Positions 36,584 through 46,980 are shown, counted from the first letter of the stretch. The stretch: 64,000 nucleotides of DNA from Thermomonas sp. (GCF_019104945.1 NZ_JAHRWW010000046.1:1-64000), one strand, 5' to 3'. Notes: generated from the letters alone by a model not told the origin. Translations and numbers: made by a program.

Positions 36584-36626
36584 CTTTCCGCAGTGCCCCG
36601 ACGCCATCCATCGTGGGAGTGATGGG

Positions 36627-37148
36627 GTGAAAGCAAACATCCGTCGCGCCACACCTACCGATGCCGCTACGCTGGCAGAGCTTGGCGCGACCACGTTTAT
36701 TGAGTCATTCGGGCATCTCTATATCGCCCAAGATTTGCAGACGTTTTTAGAGGAACATCACAGCGAAGCGGCGTATGCCAAGGCGTTGGAAAACCCCAGC
36801 TACGCGCTGTGGCTCGCAGAACAAAACGGGCGGGCGATTGGTTACGCGCAGGCAGCCGAGCAGTGCACGTTGCCGCATGCTGATATACAGCAAGGGGATG
36901 GCGAGATTAAGCGGCTTTACTTGCGCGCCGATGCACAAAACAGCGGAGTGGGGCGCGCATTGATGGACATTGCAATGGCGTGGCTACTGCAGCATGGGCC
37001 GCGCACGTTGTGGGTAAGCGTGTACTCAGAAAATGTAGGTGCGCAAAGGTTTTATCAGCGCTATGGGTTTGCATTCGCGGGCGAGTACCACTTCATTGTG
37101 GGCGATCAACACGATCGCGAATTTATTTACAGGCGCAGCGCATCTTAA
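36627..37148 (+). CDS. GNAT-family N-acetyltransferase
   Basis: The GNAT fold is shown by an N-terminal IRRATPTDAATLAELG strand-helix, the core strand GEIKRLYLRADAQNSGVGRALM carrying the acetyl-CoA pyrophosphate loop (QNSGVGRAL), and the C-terminal SVYSENVGAQRFYQRYGFAF. The substrate is unknown. The ORF track starts at 36537, but the first 30 residues there are translated intergenic hairpin DNA. I start at GTG 36627, which has GGGAG 7 bases upstream. The stop overlaps the start of the next gene (TAATG). Confidence 0.9.
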   Translation: MKANIRRATPTDAATLAELGATTFIESFGHLYIAQDLQTFLEEHHSEAAYAKALENPSYALWLAEQNGRAIGYAQAAEQCTLPHADIQQGDGEIKRLYLRADAQNSGVGRALMDIAMAWLLQHGPRTLWVSVYSENVGAQRFYQRYGFAFAGEYHFIVGDQHDREFIYRRSAS

Positions 37149-37771
37149 TGGGCAAAGTGCAGCCGGATGTATTGTTGGTACACGGCCTGCTCAATGCCAG
37201 TTGGTGGCTATGGCCGATGGCGCGGCTACTGCGTCAGCAGGGCTTCACGCCACAGCTATTTGGCTACTCCAGTATCTTTGAGAATCCAAACGTCGCGGTT
37301 GCTCAGCTTCAGCAACAGCTAGAAAAAACGCCGGTGCGCTATGTATTGGGGCATAGCCTTGGTGGGCTAATTGCACTGGAGGCGCTGCGGCAAAAACCGA
37401 CGTTACCCGCAGAGCGCGTGGTATGCCTTGGCTCGCCACTGCGAGGAAGTCGCACGGCCGCTGCGTTGGCCACTCATCCTGTGTTGAAATCGGCCTTGGG
37501 GTGCAGCGCGCACTTGCTTAAAGAAGGTGTGGCAAGTTGGAGCGGTGCAGCGAGTGTGGGGGTGGTGGCAGGCGATTTAGCGCGCGGGATGGGGCGCGTG
37601 TTCGCTGACTTTTCGGAAGCCTCAGATGGAACGGTCGCTGTTTCAGAAACACAGCTACCTGGAATTGCCGATCACTGTTTGGTACACGCAAGCCATACCG
37701 GTCTGGTGCTTTCACAAGCAGCAGCAAACCAAGCAGCGCATTTTATGCGCCACGGGCAATTTGAAAGGTGA
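37148..37771 (+). CDS. Small alpha/beta hydrolase (lipase-like)
   Basis: The start at 37148 overlaps the acetyltransferase stop; the longer ORF start at 36980 lies inside that gene. The 207-residue protein begins QPDVLLVHGLLNASWW (oxyanion strand), has the nucleophile elbow GHSLGG and a late His in HASHTGL. It resembles PGAP1/lipase-type esterases with a small lid. There is no clear signal peptide, so it may be cytoplasmic. The substrate is unknown. Coupled translation with the GNAT gene suggests the two are expressed together. Confidence 0.85.
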   Translation: MGKVQPDVLLVHGLLNASWWLWPMARLLRQQGFTPQLFGYSSIFENPNVAVAQLQQQLEKTPVRYVLGHSLGGLIALEALRQKPTLPAERVVCLGSPLRGSRTAAALATHPVLKSALGCSAHLLKEGVASWSGAASVGVVAGDLARGMGRVFADFSEASDGTVAVSETQLPGIADHCLVHASHTGLVLSQAAANQAAHFMRHGQFER

Positions 37772-37777
37772 AATGAA

Positions 37778-38911
37778 TTAGTCGTTGTCTTCTGGAATAT
37801 CGTGAAGCGCAGGAAGCGGCTCGCGACTGCCGTCCATCATGCCGCGACTCAGCTTGTCGCCTTCAATAAAGAGCAATTGCCCGGCCTTGCCGCGCTTGAT
37901 GCCGCTGTCGATAGCGATCACCTTGCCGTCGTGAAAACTGGCCACTTCACCCATCGTGGTATGGCCCACCACAATGCGCGATAGGCCTAGTTTTTTCACC
38001 AGCGCTTGAACATCTTCGGTACTTAGATCGCCGTTGAAATAGCCGCGATACCAAATTGGGCTGCGCTTTCCATCATATAGGCGGCGGGTTTTGGTGCCTT
38101 CTTTCACCTGTTTTTTAGGTAGCCCAATCGACGCATCGTAAGCCGCATTGGTTGCATCGAGCTTGGTAACAAGGTCTAGGTTTTCTGGTGCAATGCCGCC
38201 ATGAAGAAAAAGCGTATCGCCAATTTTGAGCATCACCGGGCGGGTGCGCAGCCAGCGGCCTAATACTGTGTTTTTTCCGTAGAGCGCGGCATAGGGCATG
38301 CCCAGTTGCTTGGCCACGGTGATGTATTTGTCGTTCACGTAGCGAGTGTCTTCGTACAGCACCATCGTTTCATGGTTGCCGAGCAGGAACTGCACGGCGC
38401 CACCGGCGGCGCTGGCTTCCTGTTGCAGCTGGAATAACTGCCAAAATGTCTCTGTTACTTGCGGGCCGCGATCAAAAACATCGCCGGTAATCACCAGTGT
38501 GTCGTGGCCTGCATTCCAATGCCCATCGGGGGTGATAATTTTATTTGCGCGCAGTAGCGTCATCATCACGCCGTATTGGCCGTGGATATCAGAGAGCGCG
38601 ATGATGCGTGCACCGGAAGCTAGCCGTGCCTGCGAGGCTAAAAACCGTTTAGGCGGGGCGCTAGGAAGATGGATAGGCGCTTGAAATCCGCAGATCGGCG
38701 CAACCGTTACTGGCTTGGAAATAGAGAACTCACGGCGCACCGTTTTGCCATCGCAGACCCAGACGGCTTCTAGATTGGCGTTGTGAAGGAAGATATAGGG
38801 GCCGTCATCGACTGCAGCAGTGTCTTGCAAAGAAAGCGATGCCGCAGGAGCTGGGCCGAAGCAAGCAAGCGCAGCAACTAGAGCGCCGATGCGGATGAAA
38901 AGGTGCGACAT
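37778..38911 (-). CDS. Exported metallophosphoesterase (Shewanella-like phosphatase type)
   Basis: A calcineurin-like phosphatase with motifs SDIHGQY, GDVFDRG, LLGNHE and late His residues in FLHGG and VGHTT, the two-metal active site of PPP-type enzymes. A signal peptide (GALVAALACFGPAPAAS) follows the Met at 38911, which I choose over the ORF-track start at 39220 inside yebC. It is therefore probably periplasmic or secreted, as in Shewanella-like phosphatases, with an N-terminal domain of about 85 residues before the catalytic part. It is divergent from yebC over about 100 bases and convergent with the lipase-like gene. Confidence 0.9.
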   Translation of the reverse strand: MSHLFIRIGALVAALACFGPAPAASLSLQDTAAVDDGPYIFLHNANLEAVWVCDGKTVRREFSISKPVTVAPICGFQAPIHLPSAPPKRFLASQARLASGARIIALSDIHGQYGVMMTLLRANKIITPDGHWNAGHDTLVITGDVFDRGPQVTETFWQLFQLQQEASAAGGAVQFLLGNHETMVLYEDTRYVNDKYITVAKQLGMPYAALYGKNTVLGRWLRTRPVMLKIGDTLFLHGGIAPENLDLVTKLDATNAAYDASIGLPKKQVKEGTKTRRLYDGKRSPIWYRGYFNGDLSTEDVQALVKKLGLSRIVVGHTTMGEVASFHDGKVIAIDSGIKRGKAGQLLFIEGDKLSRGMMDGSREPLPALHDIPEDND

Positions 38912-38972
38912 GGTCGTTACTCCGTAAATTCCGGCATGCGGTACTTGGAAAGCGTATTCTAAAGAGTCGCCG

Positions 38973-38978
38973 TATAAT
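38973..38978 (+). promoter_or_regulatory. -10 element for yebC
   Basis: A perfect TATAAT lies about 30 bases before the yebC start, with no clear -35 box. The position in the 97-base divergent region fits a yebC promoter. Confidence 0.35.
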
Positions 38979-39008
38979 TGGCGCTTCGAATTTTCCCCGG
39001 ATAATCCT

Positions 39009-39728
39009 ATGGGACGTGGCCCCTCCATTGCCGCCCGCAAGGGCGCACAAGATGCACAGCGCGGTAAAATTTTTACCAAAGTCATTCGCGAAATTTCGGT
39101 AGCGGCACGCGCCGGTGGAGGCGACCCGCATAGCAATCCGCGTCTGCGTTCGGCCATTGATAAAGGCCTGTCGGCCAATATGACCAAAGACGTGATCGAG
39201 CGCGCCATCAAGAAGGCCACGGGCGAACTGGAAGGCGTGGTGTATGAAGAAATTCGTTACGAGGGCTACGGTGCGGGTGGTGTGGCGGTGATCGTGGATT
39301 GCCTTACCGATAACCGCGTGCGCACCGTGTCGGACGTGCGTCATGCGTTCACCAAATTCCACGGCAACCTAGGCACCGAAGGCTCGGTGGCGTTTATGTT
39401 CAAGAAGCTCGGTGTGCTGAGCTACGACGCCGGAGCCAATGAAGACGCCATCACTGAAGCCGCGATCGAAGCTGGTGCCGATGACGTGGTGGTGTATCCC
39501 GAAGACGGCGCAATCGATGTGTTAACCACGCCCGACACCTTTGCCGAAGTCAAAGCCGCACTGGAAGCCGCCGGCCTTGCGCCGGGCTTTGCCGAAATCA
39601 CCATGCGCGCCGATAACGACAGCAAGGTAGAGGGGGAAGTGGCTGAGCAGGTGCAGAAGTTGCTGCACTGGCTGGAAGATATGGATGACGTGCAAAACGT
39701 CTACTCCAACGCCGAAGGACTGGGCTGA
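39009..39728 (+). CDS. yebC: YebC/PmpR-family protein (DUF28)
   Basis: A 239-residue protein of the YebC family with the typical start ([20 protein letters not shown]), [18 protein letters not shown] and the [21 protein letters not shown] core. Family members are reported as transcription regulators or as factors easing translation of proline-rich stretches. It is the first gene of the Holliday-junction cluster (ruvC and ruvA follow), the standard proteobacterial order. The family often starts MAGHSKW; here it starts MGRGPSI, a normal variant. Confidence 0.95.
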   Translation: MGRGPSIAARKGAQDAQRGKIFTKVIREISVAARAGGGDPHSNPRLRSAIDKGLSANMTKDVIERAIKKATGELEGVVYEEIRYEGYGAGGVAVIVDCLTDNRVRTVSDVRHAFTKFHGNLGTEGSVAFMFKKLGVLSYDAGANEDAITEAAIEAGADDVVVYPEDGAIDVLTTPDTFAEVKAALEAAGLAPGFAEITMRADNDSKVEGEVAEQVQKLLHWLEDMDDVQNVYSNAEGLG

Positions 39729-39756
39729 TCTCGGTCGATCGAGAGCAGGCCGCGCC

Positions 39757-40332
39757 ATGACGCAGCCCATTATTGCCACCATGCAGAAGTCTGCGCCGAT
39801 TCGGGTGCTGGGGATCGACCCCGGCTCCCAGCGTACCGGTGTGGGCATTATTGACGTATTGGCCGACGGGCGCACGCAGCATGTTCATCACCAGCCGCTG
39901 GTGTTGTTGGGGGAGGAAAGCTTCCCACTGCGCCTGCGCAAATTGCTCGATGGGCTGTGGGCGTTGATCGAGCAATATCAGCCGGATGAAGTGGCCGTGG
40001 AGCAGGTGTTCTTATCCAATAATGCGATGAGCGCGCTCAAACTTGGGCAGGCCCGTGGCGCTGCGGTAGCGGCCTGCGTGGCACGTGATTTACCCGTGAG
40101 TGAATATGCCGCCAAAGAGATCAAACTGGCCTTGGTGGGCAGTGGCGGTGCAGATAAAGCGCAAGTGCAGCATATGGTTGGCGCAATGCTGGGGCTTTCT
40201 GGCAAGCTGCAAGCCGATGCTGCCGACGCGTTAGCGGTGGCCATTACCCATGCGCACGTACGCGCCAGCGCGCAGCGCTTGGGTGTGGCTGAGCGCTTGG
40301 CCTGGGGGCGAAAAGGTAGGGGGCGGAGATGA
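39757..40332 (+). CDS. ruvC: RuvC, Holliday-junction endonuclease
   Basis: Cleaves four-way junctions made in recombination, as a dimer with RuvAB. The acidic active-site set is visible: Asp in VLGIDPGS, Glu in VAVEQVFL, and the Asp pair in [14 protein letters not shown]. The ORF is open from 39685 inside yebC; the family start fits MTQPIIATM at 39757 (191 aa). Its last four bases overlap the ruvA start (ATGA), showing translational coupling. Confidence 0.96.
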   Translation: MTQPIIATMQKSAPIRVLGIDPGSQRTGVGIIDVLADGRTQHVHHQPLVLLGEESFPLRLRKLLDGLWALIEQYQPDEVAVEQVFLSNNAMSALKLGQARGAAVAACVARDLPVSEYAAKEIKLALVGSGGADKAQVQHMVGAMLGLSGKLQADAADALAVAITHAHVRASAQRLGVAERLAWGRKGRGRR

Positions 40333-40916
40333 TTGGGCGTTTGAAAGGTGTGCTGATCCACAAGGCGCCACCGTGGTTGGTAGTGGATGTGCATGGCGTG
40401 GGTTATGAGTTGGAAGCGCCGATGAGCACGTTTTACGACCTGCCCGAACTTGGGCGGGAAGTATTCCTGTTTACTCACTACACGCAAAAAGAAGATTCCG
40501 TCGCGCTGTATGGCTTCCTACGTGAAGCCGAGCGCCGCTTGTTTCGCGATGTGCAAAAAGTATCAGGCATTGGCGCCAAAATCGCGTTGGCGGTTCTATC
40601 GGGTGTTAGCGTCGATGAGTTTGCGCGTTTGCTGCAAACCTCAGATATCACCGCACTAACGCGTATTCCCGGGATCGGTAAAAAAACCGCGGAGCGCATG
40701 GTGGTGGAACTGCGTGACCGCGCCGCTACATTGGGTAGTGGGGCTGTATCAGGCGCGGTAGCACTACCCGGTGATCCTGTTTCAGAAGCCATTACCGCCC
40801 TGCAGGCGCTGGGCTACAAGCCTGCAGAAGCCGAGCGGATGGCAAAAAAAGCGGCCAGCGATGGCGACGACGTGCCCACCATTATTCGCAAAGCGCTACA
40901 GTCTGCGCTGCGCTAA
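40329..40916 (+). CDS. ruvA: RuvA, Holliday-junction binding subunit
   Basis: Binds the four-way junction and loads RuvB. The 195-residue protein starts [12 protein letters not shown] (OB fold), has two helix-hairpin-helix motifs ([13 protein letters not shown] and [16 protein letters not shown]), and a C-terminal RuvB-binding domain ([15 protein letters not shown]) after an Ala/Gly linker. It overlaps ruvC by four bases. ruvB is 3.8 kb away, beyond kup and an opposite-strand diguanylate cyclase. Confidence 0.97.
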   Translation: MIGRLKGVLIHKAPPWLVVDVHGVGYELEAPMSTFYDLPELGREVFLFTHYTQKEDSVALYGFLREAERRLFRDVQKVSGIGAKIALAVLSGVSVDEFARLLQTSDITALTRIPGIGKKTAERMVVELRDRAATLGSGAVSGAVALPGDPVSEAITALQALGYKPAEAERMAKKAASDGDDVPTIIRKALQSALR

Positions 40917-40925
40917 GAGTTGCCT

Positions 40926-42836
40926 ATGAAAAATGACAGTACCACCGTGGCCGCACACAGCCATGCCAGTCATCCTGCCGGCTTGGCTTTGGTCATCGGT
41001 GCCATTGGCGTAGTGTTTGGTGACATCGGTACCAGCCCGCTCTACACCTTGAAAGAAGCGTTCTCGCCGCACTACGGCTTGCAAAACGACCATAACACTG
41101 TGCTTGGCGTGCTGTCGCTGGCATTTTGGGCGCTGAATATCGTGGTGACACTTAAATACGTCACGATCATCATGCGCGCCGATAACGATGGTGAAGGCGG
41201 CATCATGGCGTTGATGGCGCTGGTGCAGCGCACCCTGCGCAATGGTTCACGCTCGGCCTATATCGTGGGGATTTTAGGAATCTTTGGCGCATCGCTATTT
41301 TTTGGCGACGGTGTCATTACCCCGGCGATCACCGTGATGGGCGCGGTGGAAGGGCTGGAGGTTGCTGCGCCCGGGCTCGACGCATTTATCGTGCCAATTA
41401 CCCTTGTTGTGCTCGCTGCGCTATTTGCGGCGCAGCGGTTTGGTACGGCGCGGGTAGGTAAAGTGTTTGGCCCGGTGATGTGCTTGTGGTTTATCGCGCT
41501 GGCGGCCATTGGTGCGTGGAATGTGATCGAAGCGCCTGAGGTGTTGAAAGCGCTCAATCCGTGGTGGGGAATGCGTTTCTTCACCGAACACGGCTGGCAC
41601 GGCATTTTCATTTTTGGTGCGGTGGTGCTGGCGGTGACCGGTGGTGAAGCTCTGTATGCCGATATGGGGCATTTCGGCGCGCCACCGATCCGGCACGGTT
41701 GGTACTTCTTCGTGCTGCCCTGTTTGATGTTGAACTATCTTGGTCAAGGTGCGGTGGTGTTGTTGCGCCCGGATGCCGTGGCAAACCCATTCTTTGAAGC
41801 GGTTCCCGGTTGGGCGCTGTATCCCATGATCGTGCTGGCCACGATGGCGGCGGTCATTGCTTCGCAATCGGTAATTACCGGGGCCTATTCGGTATCGCGT
41901 CAGGCCATGCAGCTGGGCTATATCCCGCGGATGCGGATCAAGCACACCTCACACGACACCATCGGGCAAATCTATATTCCTGCCATCAACTGGGGGTTGG
42001 CGGCTTTGGTATTTGGGTTGGTTCTGGCCTTCCGAAGCTCGTCGAACTTGGCCGTTGCCTATGGCATTTCAGTATCCGCCACGATGTTGATCGACACCTT
42101 GCTGCTGGCCCTGATCGCACGCACTCTGTGGCCGCGTATGCGTTACTGGATTCTGGCACTTTGCGCTGTTTTCTTGGTGCTGGATATTTGTTTTGTGGTG
42201 GCCAATGGCACCAAGCTCATGCAAGGGGCATGGTTCCCGGTGGCACTGGGAATTGTGTTGTTTACCATGATGCGCACTTGGCGGCGCGGCCGCGAGTTGC
42301 TGCGTGAAGAAACCAGTAAGGAAGGTATCAAGCTGGACGTGTTCTTGCCCGGCTTGATGCTGGCCCCGCCAGTGCGGGTGCCGGGCACCGCTGTGTTCCT
42401 AACGGCCAGCCCAAGCGTTACCCCGCATGCGCTGCTGCATAACCTGAAACACAATAAAGTGCTGCACGAACGCAATGTGTTTTTGACGGTAGAAACGCTG
42501 AATATCCCATATGCGCCAGTAGAGCGTCGGTTGAAAATAGAGTCGATCGGAGGAGACGACTTTTACCGTGCCACGGTGCGCTATGGGTTTATGGAAACGC
42601 CCGATGTGCCAGTGGCATTGATGCGCAGCTGTGATCAGTGCGACCTCACCTTCAACCCGATGGATACCACCTATTTCGTAAGCCGCGAAAGCATTGTGGC
42701 GGGCCGCCGTCGCGGCATGCCGATTTGGCGCGACAAATTATTCGCCTTCATGCACCGCAACGCGGCGACGGCAACCAATTTTTTCCGCATCCCCGGCAAT
42801 CGCTTGGTTGAATTGGGTGCGCAGGTAGAAATTTAA
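40926..42836 (+). CDS. kup: Kup-type potassium uptake protein
   Basis: A proton-coupled low-affinity K+ importer of the KUP/HAK family with about 12 membrane helices (residues 20-445) and a cytoplasmic C-terminal domain. The signature [19 protein letters not shown] is near the N-terminus and [13 protein letters not shown] in the third helix. The 636-residue length is normal. The ORF opens with a TTG at 40920; the ATG at 40926 follows an AAGAG. It lies 9 bases after ruvA, so it is probably transcribed with it, and ends overlapping the opposite gene by four bases. Confidence 0.96.
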   Translation: MKNDSTTVAAHSHASHPAGLALVIGAIGVVFGDIGTSPLYTLKEAFSPHYGLQNDHNTVLGVLSLAFWALNIVVTLKYVTIIMRADNDGEGGIMALMALVQRTLRNGSRSAYIVGILGIFGASLFFGDGVITPAITVMGAVEGLEVAAPGLDAFIVPITLVVLAALFAAQRFGTARVGKVFGPVMCLWFIALAAIGAWNVIEAPEVLKALNPWWGMRFFTEHGWHGIFIFGAVVLAVTGGEALYADMGHFGAPPIRHGWYFFVLPCLMLNYLGQGAVVLLRPDAVANPFFEAVPGWALYPMIVLATMAAVIASQSVITGAYSVSRQAMQLGYIPRMRIKHTSHDTIGQIYIPAINWGLAALVFGLVLAFRSSSNLAVAYGISVSATMLIDTLLLALIARTLWPRMRYWILALCAVFLVLDICFVVANGTKLMQGAWFPVALGIVLFTMMRTWRRGRELLREETSKEGIKLDVFLPGLMLAPPVRVPGTAVFLTASPSVTPHALLHNLKHNKVLHERNVFLTVETLNIPYAPVERRLKIESIGGDDFYRATVRYGFMETPDVPVALMRSCDQCDLTFNPMDTTYFVSRESIVAGRRRGMPIWRDKLFAFMHRNAATATNFFRIPGNRLVELGAQVEI

Positions 42837-44635
42837 TCCTGCGGCGCTTCTGTCAAGCGCCAGGTACCGCGGCCAGCGGCCTTGGCCTGATAAAGTGCGC
42901 CATCGGCAAGCTGTAGTAGCAGCTCCGCATCGGCACTGCCAATGGCGTTTCTGCCAATGCCAATACTGGTGCTGATCTTGAATGTGACCTCCCTGAAGGT
43001 CACAGGTTCGGTCATGGTAGTGATGAGTTTTTGTGCAATAACTTCCAAGTTATGCGAGGAGGTGATGTCTTCGACAAGAATGGCGAACTCATCCCCGCCC
43101 AGCCGAACGGTTAAATCCACCGCGCGCGTACACTGGCGCATGCGCTGGGCAAAAATTTGCAGTGCGTAGTCGCCGGCGGCGTGGCCGTAGCTATCGTTGA
43201 TGTTCTTGAAAAAATCCACATCGCAATACAGCAGGCCAACACTGCTGCGGTTGCGTTTGGCGCGCGCAAGTGCAAGTGTCATGCGCTCTTCAAAGAGCAG
43301 CCGGTTGGCTAGGCCCGTGAGTGGATCGCGGCGCGCCTGTTGCTCCAAGGCTTGCTCGGCTTCGATACGTGAGGTGACGTCGCGCCCCGAGTACACCACG
43401 GCAAAATGCCCGTTTTCTTCAGGCACACTTTGAAGATTGGCGGCCAGCCAGACGTAGTGACCTTGCTTATGGCGGCAGCGATACACGGCGCTCGCTGCGC
43501 CGCCGTGCGCGTAAAGAGGGGAGATGGCGTCTTGCAAAACCGCGACATCTTCCGGGTGAACCAGCTCCCAGCGGATACGTTCAAATTCCTCAGCACTCCA
43601 GCCCAGCATCTCGGTGACGGAAGGGGAGATGTAGTCGAGTGAGCGCGCAGGCCCGATGCGAAGGATAAGGTCACGGGAGTGCTCGGCAAGCATGCGGTAC
43701 TGCTGCTCGCTGCGCTTGAGTGCATGGTTCAAAATGCGGCGCTGAGTCAACACCGATGCGGCGGGGAAGGCCACCATGCAGCACGATAAAAGATAAAGCT
43801 GCAGGGTATGCGTGCGCGATACTTCGCTGGTGACATTAAGCCCGTGCGCAAACGGACCTTGGCCTGCAGCAGTGGCGGTGGTGGCAATCAACGCGATAAG
43901 CGCAATGGCAGGAACAAAGCCACTAAATCGATGGCGCAGCACGCTCACTATCAATAAAGGGAGGAGTGCAAATGAGATAGGGAGAGGGAGTTTGAAAAAA
44001 ACCAGCCATGTGCAAAGTGCAATCAATAGTTGAGTGACCACCAACTCTGCGCGCCGCTTGGGCGGGCCAAAGATGCGCCAGCCTTCAATTCTTGAAACGA
44101 CAGTAAGGGTGCTGAAGATGATTAGCCCGATGACATGGGAGGCGTACCACGTCTCAAAGAGAATCCAAAACGAAGTTGGGCTTGATAAAAACAGATGCCG
44201 CGCAGATGCGGCAATAAGGGCGGGCGCTAGGCAGGCAAGGAAGGTTGCACCAGCAGCGATTCGTATTGTCCGTTTGATCGATGCAAGCTGCGCAACATCT
44301 GGTGCGTACTTGGTAATGAAGTAAGCCGCGCACCACGCATCCAAAAGATTACAAAGGCTAAAGAGTAGACTGACGGCAGCCCCTCGCTGCAGGTAGGTGT
44401 TGACGGCAAAAAAAGCAACGAATGCGCAAGCGAGAAAAATTGGCCATTGCTTCTTCGGTGCGGTGAGCAGTGCGCCCAGTAAAATGCCGCCGGGTACCCA
44501 GAGCATTGAGAATTCAGCAGGGCCAGCTGCAAAACGAATCGACCACCAGCCACTCACTGCGATAAGTAGAGTAAACGCGGCTAATGCTGGAAGCTGTAGT
44601 TGCCTCACTTCCTCGATTTTGCTTGCAGTCCCCAT
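42833..44635 (-). CDS. MASE1-PAS-GGDEF diguanylate cyclase
   Basis: Membrane helices (residues 1-290, MASE1-like: [20 protein letters not shown]) are followed by a PAS domain ([30 protein letters not shown]) and a GGDEF domain ([18 protein letters not shown]). The active loop is LGGDEFAIL and is intact. Upstream RAVD is the RxxD inhibitory site at the expected five-residue spacing. It should therefore make cyclic-di-GMP and show product inhibition. It is oriented against its neighbours, between kup and ruvB, where it breaks an otherwise co-directional cluster. Confidence 0.95.
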   Translation of the reverse strand: MGTASKIEEVRQLQLPALAAFTLLIAVSGWWSIRFAAGPAEFSMLWVPGGILLGALLTAPKKQWPIFLACAFVAFFAVNTYLQRGAAVSLLFSLCNLLDAWCAAYFITKYAPDVAQLASIKRTIRIAAGATFLACLAPALIAASARHLFLSSPTSFWILFETWYASHVIGLIIFSTLTVVSRIEGWRIFGPPKRRAELVVTQLLIALCTWLVFFKLPLPISFALLPLLIVSVLRHRFSGFVPAIALIALIATTATAAGQGPFAHGLNVTSEVSRTHTLQLYLLSCCMVAFPAASVLTQRRILNHALKRSEQQYRMLAEHSRDLILRIGPARSLDYISPSVTEMLGWSAEEFERIRWELVHPEDVAVLQDAISPLYAHGGAASAVYRCRHKQGHYVWLAANLQSVPEENGHFAVVYSGRDVTSRIEAEQALEQQARRDPLTGLANRLLFEERMTLALARAKRNRSSVGLLYCDVDFFKNINDSYGHAAGDYALQIFAQRMRQCTRAVDLTVRLGGDEFAILVEDITSSHNLEVIAQKLITTMTEPVTFREVTFKISTSIGIGRNAIGSADAELLLQLADGALYQAKAAGRGTWRLTEAPQD

Positions 44636-44743
44636 TCTGTTACTCGCGCTGGCCGCTAGGTTTCACAATAGAGCTTTGTTGATCAAAAGAAAATGCAGGC
44701 CGCAAGTTGTGGCGTTCGTGTGGCAGTGGGTGATAATGACACG

Positions 44744-45778
44744 ATGACCGACTCCCGCCTCATTGCCCCCGCTGAAACCCGTGACGACGCCGCGCTGGAA
44801 GCCAGCATTCGCCCGAAGTCGTTGTCCGAATACCTCGGCCAACAGCCGGTGCGCGAGCAGATGCAGATCTACATCGAGGCCGCCAAGGGCCGCGGCGAGG
44901 CGCTGGATCATGTGCTGATCTTCGGCCCGCCGGGCCTCGGCAAGACCACGCTGTCGCACGTCATCGCCAACGAGCTGGGGGTCAACCTGCGGGTGACGTC
45001 CGGGCCGGTAATCGAGAAAGCAGGCGATCTTGCCGCGCTGCTCACCAACCTGCAGCCGCATGACGTGCTGTTTGTCGATGAGATCCATCGGCTGTCGCCG
45101 GTGGTGGAGGAAATCCTCTACCCGGCGATGGAAGATTGTCAGATCGATATCATGATCGGCGAAGGCCCGGCCGCGCGCTCGATCAAGCTCGACCTGCCGC
45201 CGTTCACTCTGATCGGCGCCACCACCCGCGCCGGTCTGCTCACCGCGCCGCTACGCGATCGCTTCGGCATCGTGCAGCGGCTGGAGTTCTATTCGGCCGA
45301 GGAACTGGCCCGCATCGTGCGGCGCTCGGCGCAGATCCTCGGCATTGCCTGCGACGCCGACGGCGCGGCCGAGCTGGCGCGGCGTTCGCGCGGCACCCCG
45401 CGCATCGCCAACCGGCTGCTGCGGCGGGTGCGCGACTACGCGCAAGTGAAGGGCAATGGCACGATCGATGCGGGCATCGCGCGTGCGGCGATGGACATGC
45501 TGAAGGTCGATCCAGAAGGCTTCGATGAGCTGGACCGGCGCATGCTGGGCATTATCATCGACGCCTTCGATGGTGGCCCGGTCGGGGTGGAATCACTCGC
45601 AGCGGCACTCTCAGAAGAGCGCGGTACGCTGGAAGACGTGATCGAACCCTATCTGATCCAGCAAGGCTTCCTAGTGCGCACCGCGCGCGGGCGCATGGCC
45701 ACGTCTAAAGCGTACCGTCACCTTGGCTTCAAGCCCAAAGCAGGCCCGGGTCCATTGTTCGAGAACGCAGATGGCTGA
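44744..45778 (+). CDS. ruvB: RuvB, Holliday-junction branch-migration ATPase
   Basis: A hexameric AAA+ motor that drives branch migration with RuvA. Walker A is [10 protein letters not shown], Walker [11 protein letters not shown], sensor 1 IGATTRAG, and the arginine finger region is in PLRDRFGI; the C-terminal winged helix ends [18 protein letters not shown]. The ORF opens at 44693, but the family start is [15 protein letters not shown] at 44744 (344 aa). Third positions are almost all G/C in the first three quarters and drop near 45,550. It overlaps ybgC by 8 bases. Confidence 0.97.
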   Translation: MTDSRLIAPAETRDDAALEASIRPKSLSEYLGQQPVREQMQIYIEAAKGRGEALDHVLIFGPPGLGKTTLSHVIANELGVNLRVTSGPVIEKAGDLAALLTNLQPHDVLFVDEIHRLSPVVEEILYPAMEDCQIDIMIGEGPAARSIKLDLPPFTLIGATTRAGLLTAPLRDRFGIVQRLEFYSAEELARIVRRSAQILGIACDADGAAELARRSRGTPRIANRLLRRVRDYAQVKGNGTIDAGIARAAMDMLKVDPEGFDELDRRMLGIIIDAFDGGPVGVESLAAALSEERGTLEDVIEPYLIQQGFLVRTARGRMATSKAYRHLGFKPKAGPGPLFENADG

Positions 45779-46187
45779 CTGTTTTTCACTTCCCGTACGC
45801 ATCTATTGGGAAGATACCGACGCCGGTGGCGTGGTTTATCATGCGCAGTACCTTGCCTTCATGGAGCGCGCGCGCACCGAATGGCTGCGCGGATTGGGCC
45901 TGCATCAAGAAGCCTTGAAGCATGAGGCCGACCTCGTTTTCGTGGTGCGGGCCATGGAAGTGGATTTCCGCAGCCCGGCGCGGCTGGACGATCAGCTTTC
46001 GGTCAGCGTGCGCCTGCTTGAATGTCGAGGGGCTAGCCTGCTACTGACACAGCGGGTTGAACGCAACGGTGTGTTACTGGTTGAAGCGAACGTAAAAATT
46101 GCGGCTCTGCGCGCTTCCAATTTTCGCCCACGTGCGTTACCTGAATTTTTACTGCCACAACTTAAATCTCTGGTGGAGACTGTTTGA
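45771..46187 (+). CDS. ybgC: Acyl-CoA thioesterase YbgC (Tol-Pal associated)
   Basis: A hot-dog-fold thioesterase of the 4-hydroxybenzoyl-CoA type, which hydrolyses acyl-CoA or acyl-ACP thioesters and is linked to phospholipid metabolism in tol-pal operons. The active-site Asp lies in [19 protein letters not shown]. The start at 45771 overlaps the ruvB stop by 8 bases, and its own stop overlaps the tolQ start. The length of 138 aa is usual. It is the first gene of the Tol-Pal operon. Confidence 0.95.
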   Translation: MADCFSLPVRIYWEDTDAGGVVYHAQYLAFMERARTEWLRGLGLHQEALKHEADLVFVVRAMEVDFRSPARLDDQLSVSVRLLECRGASLLLTQRVERNGVLLVEANVKIAALRASNFRPRALPEFLLPQLKSLVETV

Positions 46188-46975
46188 TGTTTGTTTCAAC
46201 CCTGCTGCAATCCTTGCCAGAGGCGCTGCCTGAAAGTGGCACCGCGACAACCGTTGAACTGGCCAATAACGCGGCGCCGGCGGCGGCCGTTCATGGCGAC
46301 CAAGGCCTCAATATTCTGCAGCTCGTGCTGCACGCCAGTTTGCCGGTGCAATTGGTGATGAGCCTGTTACTGCTGGCTTCGCTGGCGTCGTGGGTCATTA
46401 TTCTGCGCAAAAAGCGGGTGTTAGACCGCGCCGAGCAAGAGGCCGATCGTTTCGAAGAAGCGTTTTGGTCGGGCACCGAACTTTCCAAGCTGTATGCTGC
46501 GGCCACCGAGCGCAACCGTCAGGTGGAAGGGCTAGAGGCGATTTTTGAAGCCGGGATGCGCGAGTTCAACCGCCTGCGCCAGCGCCGCGGGGTGGACGCG
46601 CGTATGCCGCTGGAAGGCGCGCAGCGCGGCATGCGTGCGGCAGGCTCGCGTGAGCTGGACGGGCTGGAACGCAACCTCGAATTTCTTGCCAACGTCGGTT
46701 CGATCAGCCCCTATGTGGGTCTGTTTGGCACCGTCTGGGGCATCATGATTTCCTTCCAAGGCCTTGCCAGCATGAAGGAAGCCACCATCGCCACGGTGGC
46801 GCCGGGCATCTCGGAGGCGCTGGTGGCCACGGCTATGGGCCTGTTCGCGGCGATCCCGGCGGTGTGGGCGTATAACCGCTTCGCCACCCGCGCCGAGCGT
46901 ATGGCGGTGCGTTATGAAACCTTCGGCGAAGAGTTCTCCTCTATCCTGCAGCGCCAAACCAGCGGCGACGAGTAA
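46187..46975 (+). CDS. tolQ: TolQ, proton-channel subunit of the Tol-Pal motor
   Basis: An inner-membrane protein with three helices (about 45-65, 170-190, 205-225) that forms the MotA/ExbB-like stator around TolR. Helices carry NVGSISPYVGLFGTVWGIM and the conserved pore stretch ATAMGLFAAIPAVWAYN. The N-terminus is about 30 residues longer than in Escherichia coli, as common in xanthomonads. I take the ATG at 46187, which overlaps the ybgC stop; the ORF-track start at 46184 is a TTG. Confidence 0.96.
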   Translation: MFVSTLLQSLPEALPESGTATTVELANNAAPAAAVHGDQGLNILQLVLHASLPVQLVMSLLLLASLASWVIILRKKRVLDRAEQEADRFEEAFWSGTELSKLYAAATERNRQVEGLEAIFEAGMREFNRLRQRRGVDARMPLEGAQRGMRAAGSRELDGLERNLEFLANVGSISPYVGLFGTVWGIMISFQGLASMKEATIATVAPGISEALVATAMGLFAAIPAVWAYNRFATRAERMAVRYETFGEEFSSILQRQTSGDE

Positions 46976-46980
46976 GCCAG

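Noticed and set aside
34527-36611. Minus-strand ORFs of 285 and 329 aa opposite aspS
   Set aside because: Shadows of a high-GC gene; the aspS motifs are complete on the plus strand.
36537-36626. Extended N-terminus of the GNAT protein in the ORF track
   Set aside because: It translates the palindromic intergenic DNA; GTG at 36627 has a good ribosome site and the family start.
38912-39220. N-terminal 103-residue extension of the metallophosphoesterase ORF
   Set aside because: It runs through the yebC coding region and its promoter; the signal peptide begins at the internal Met.
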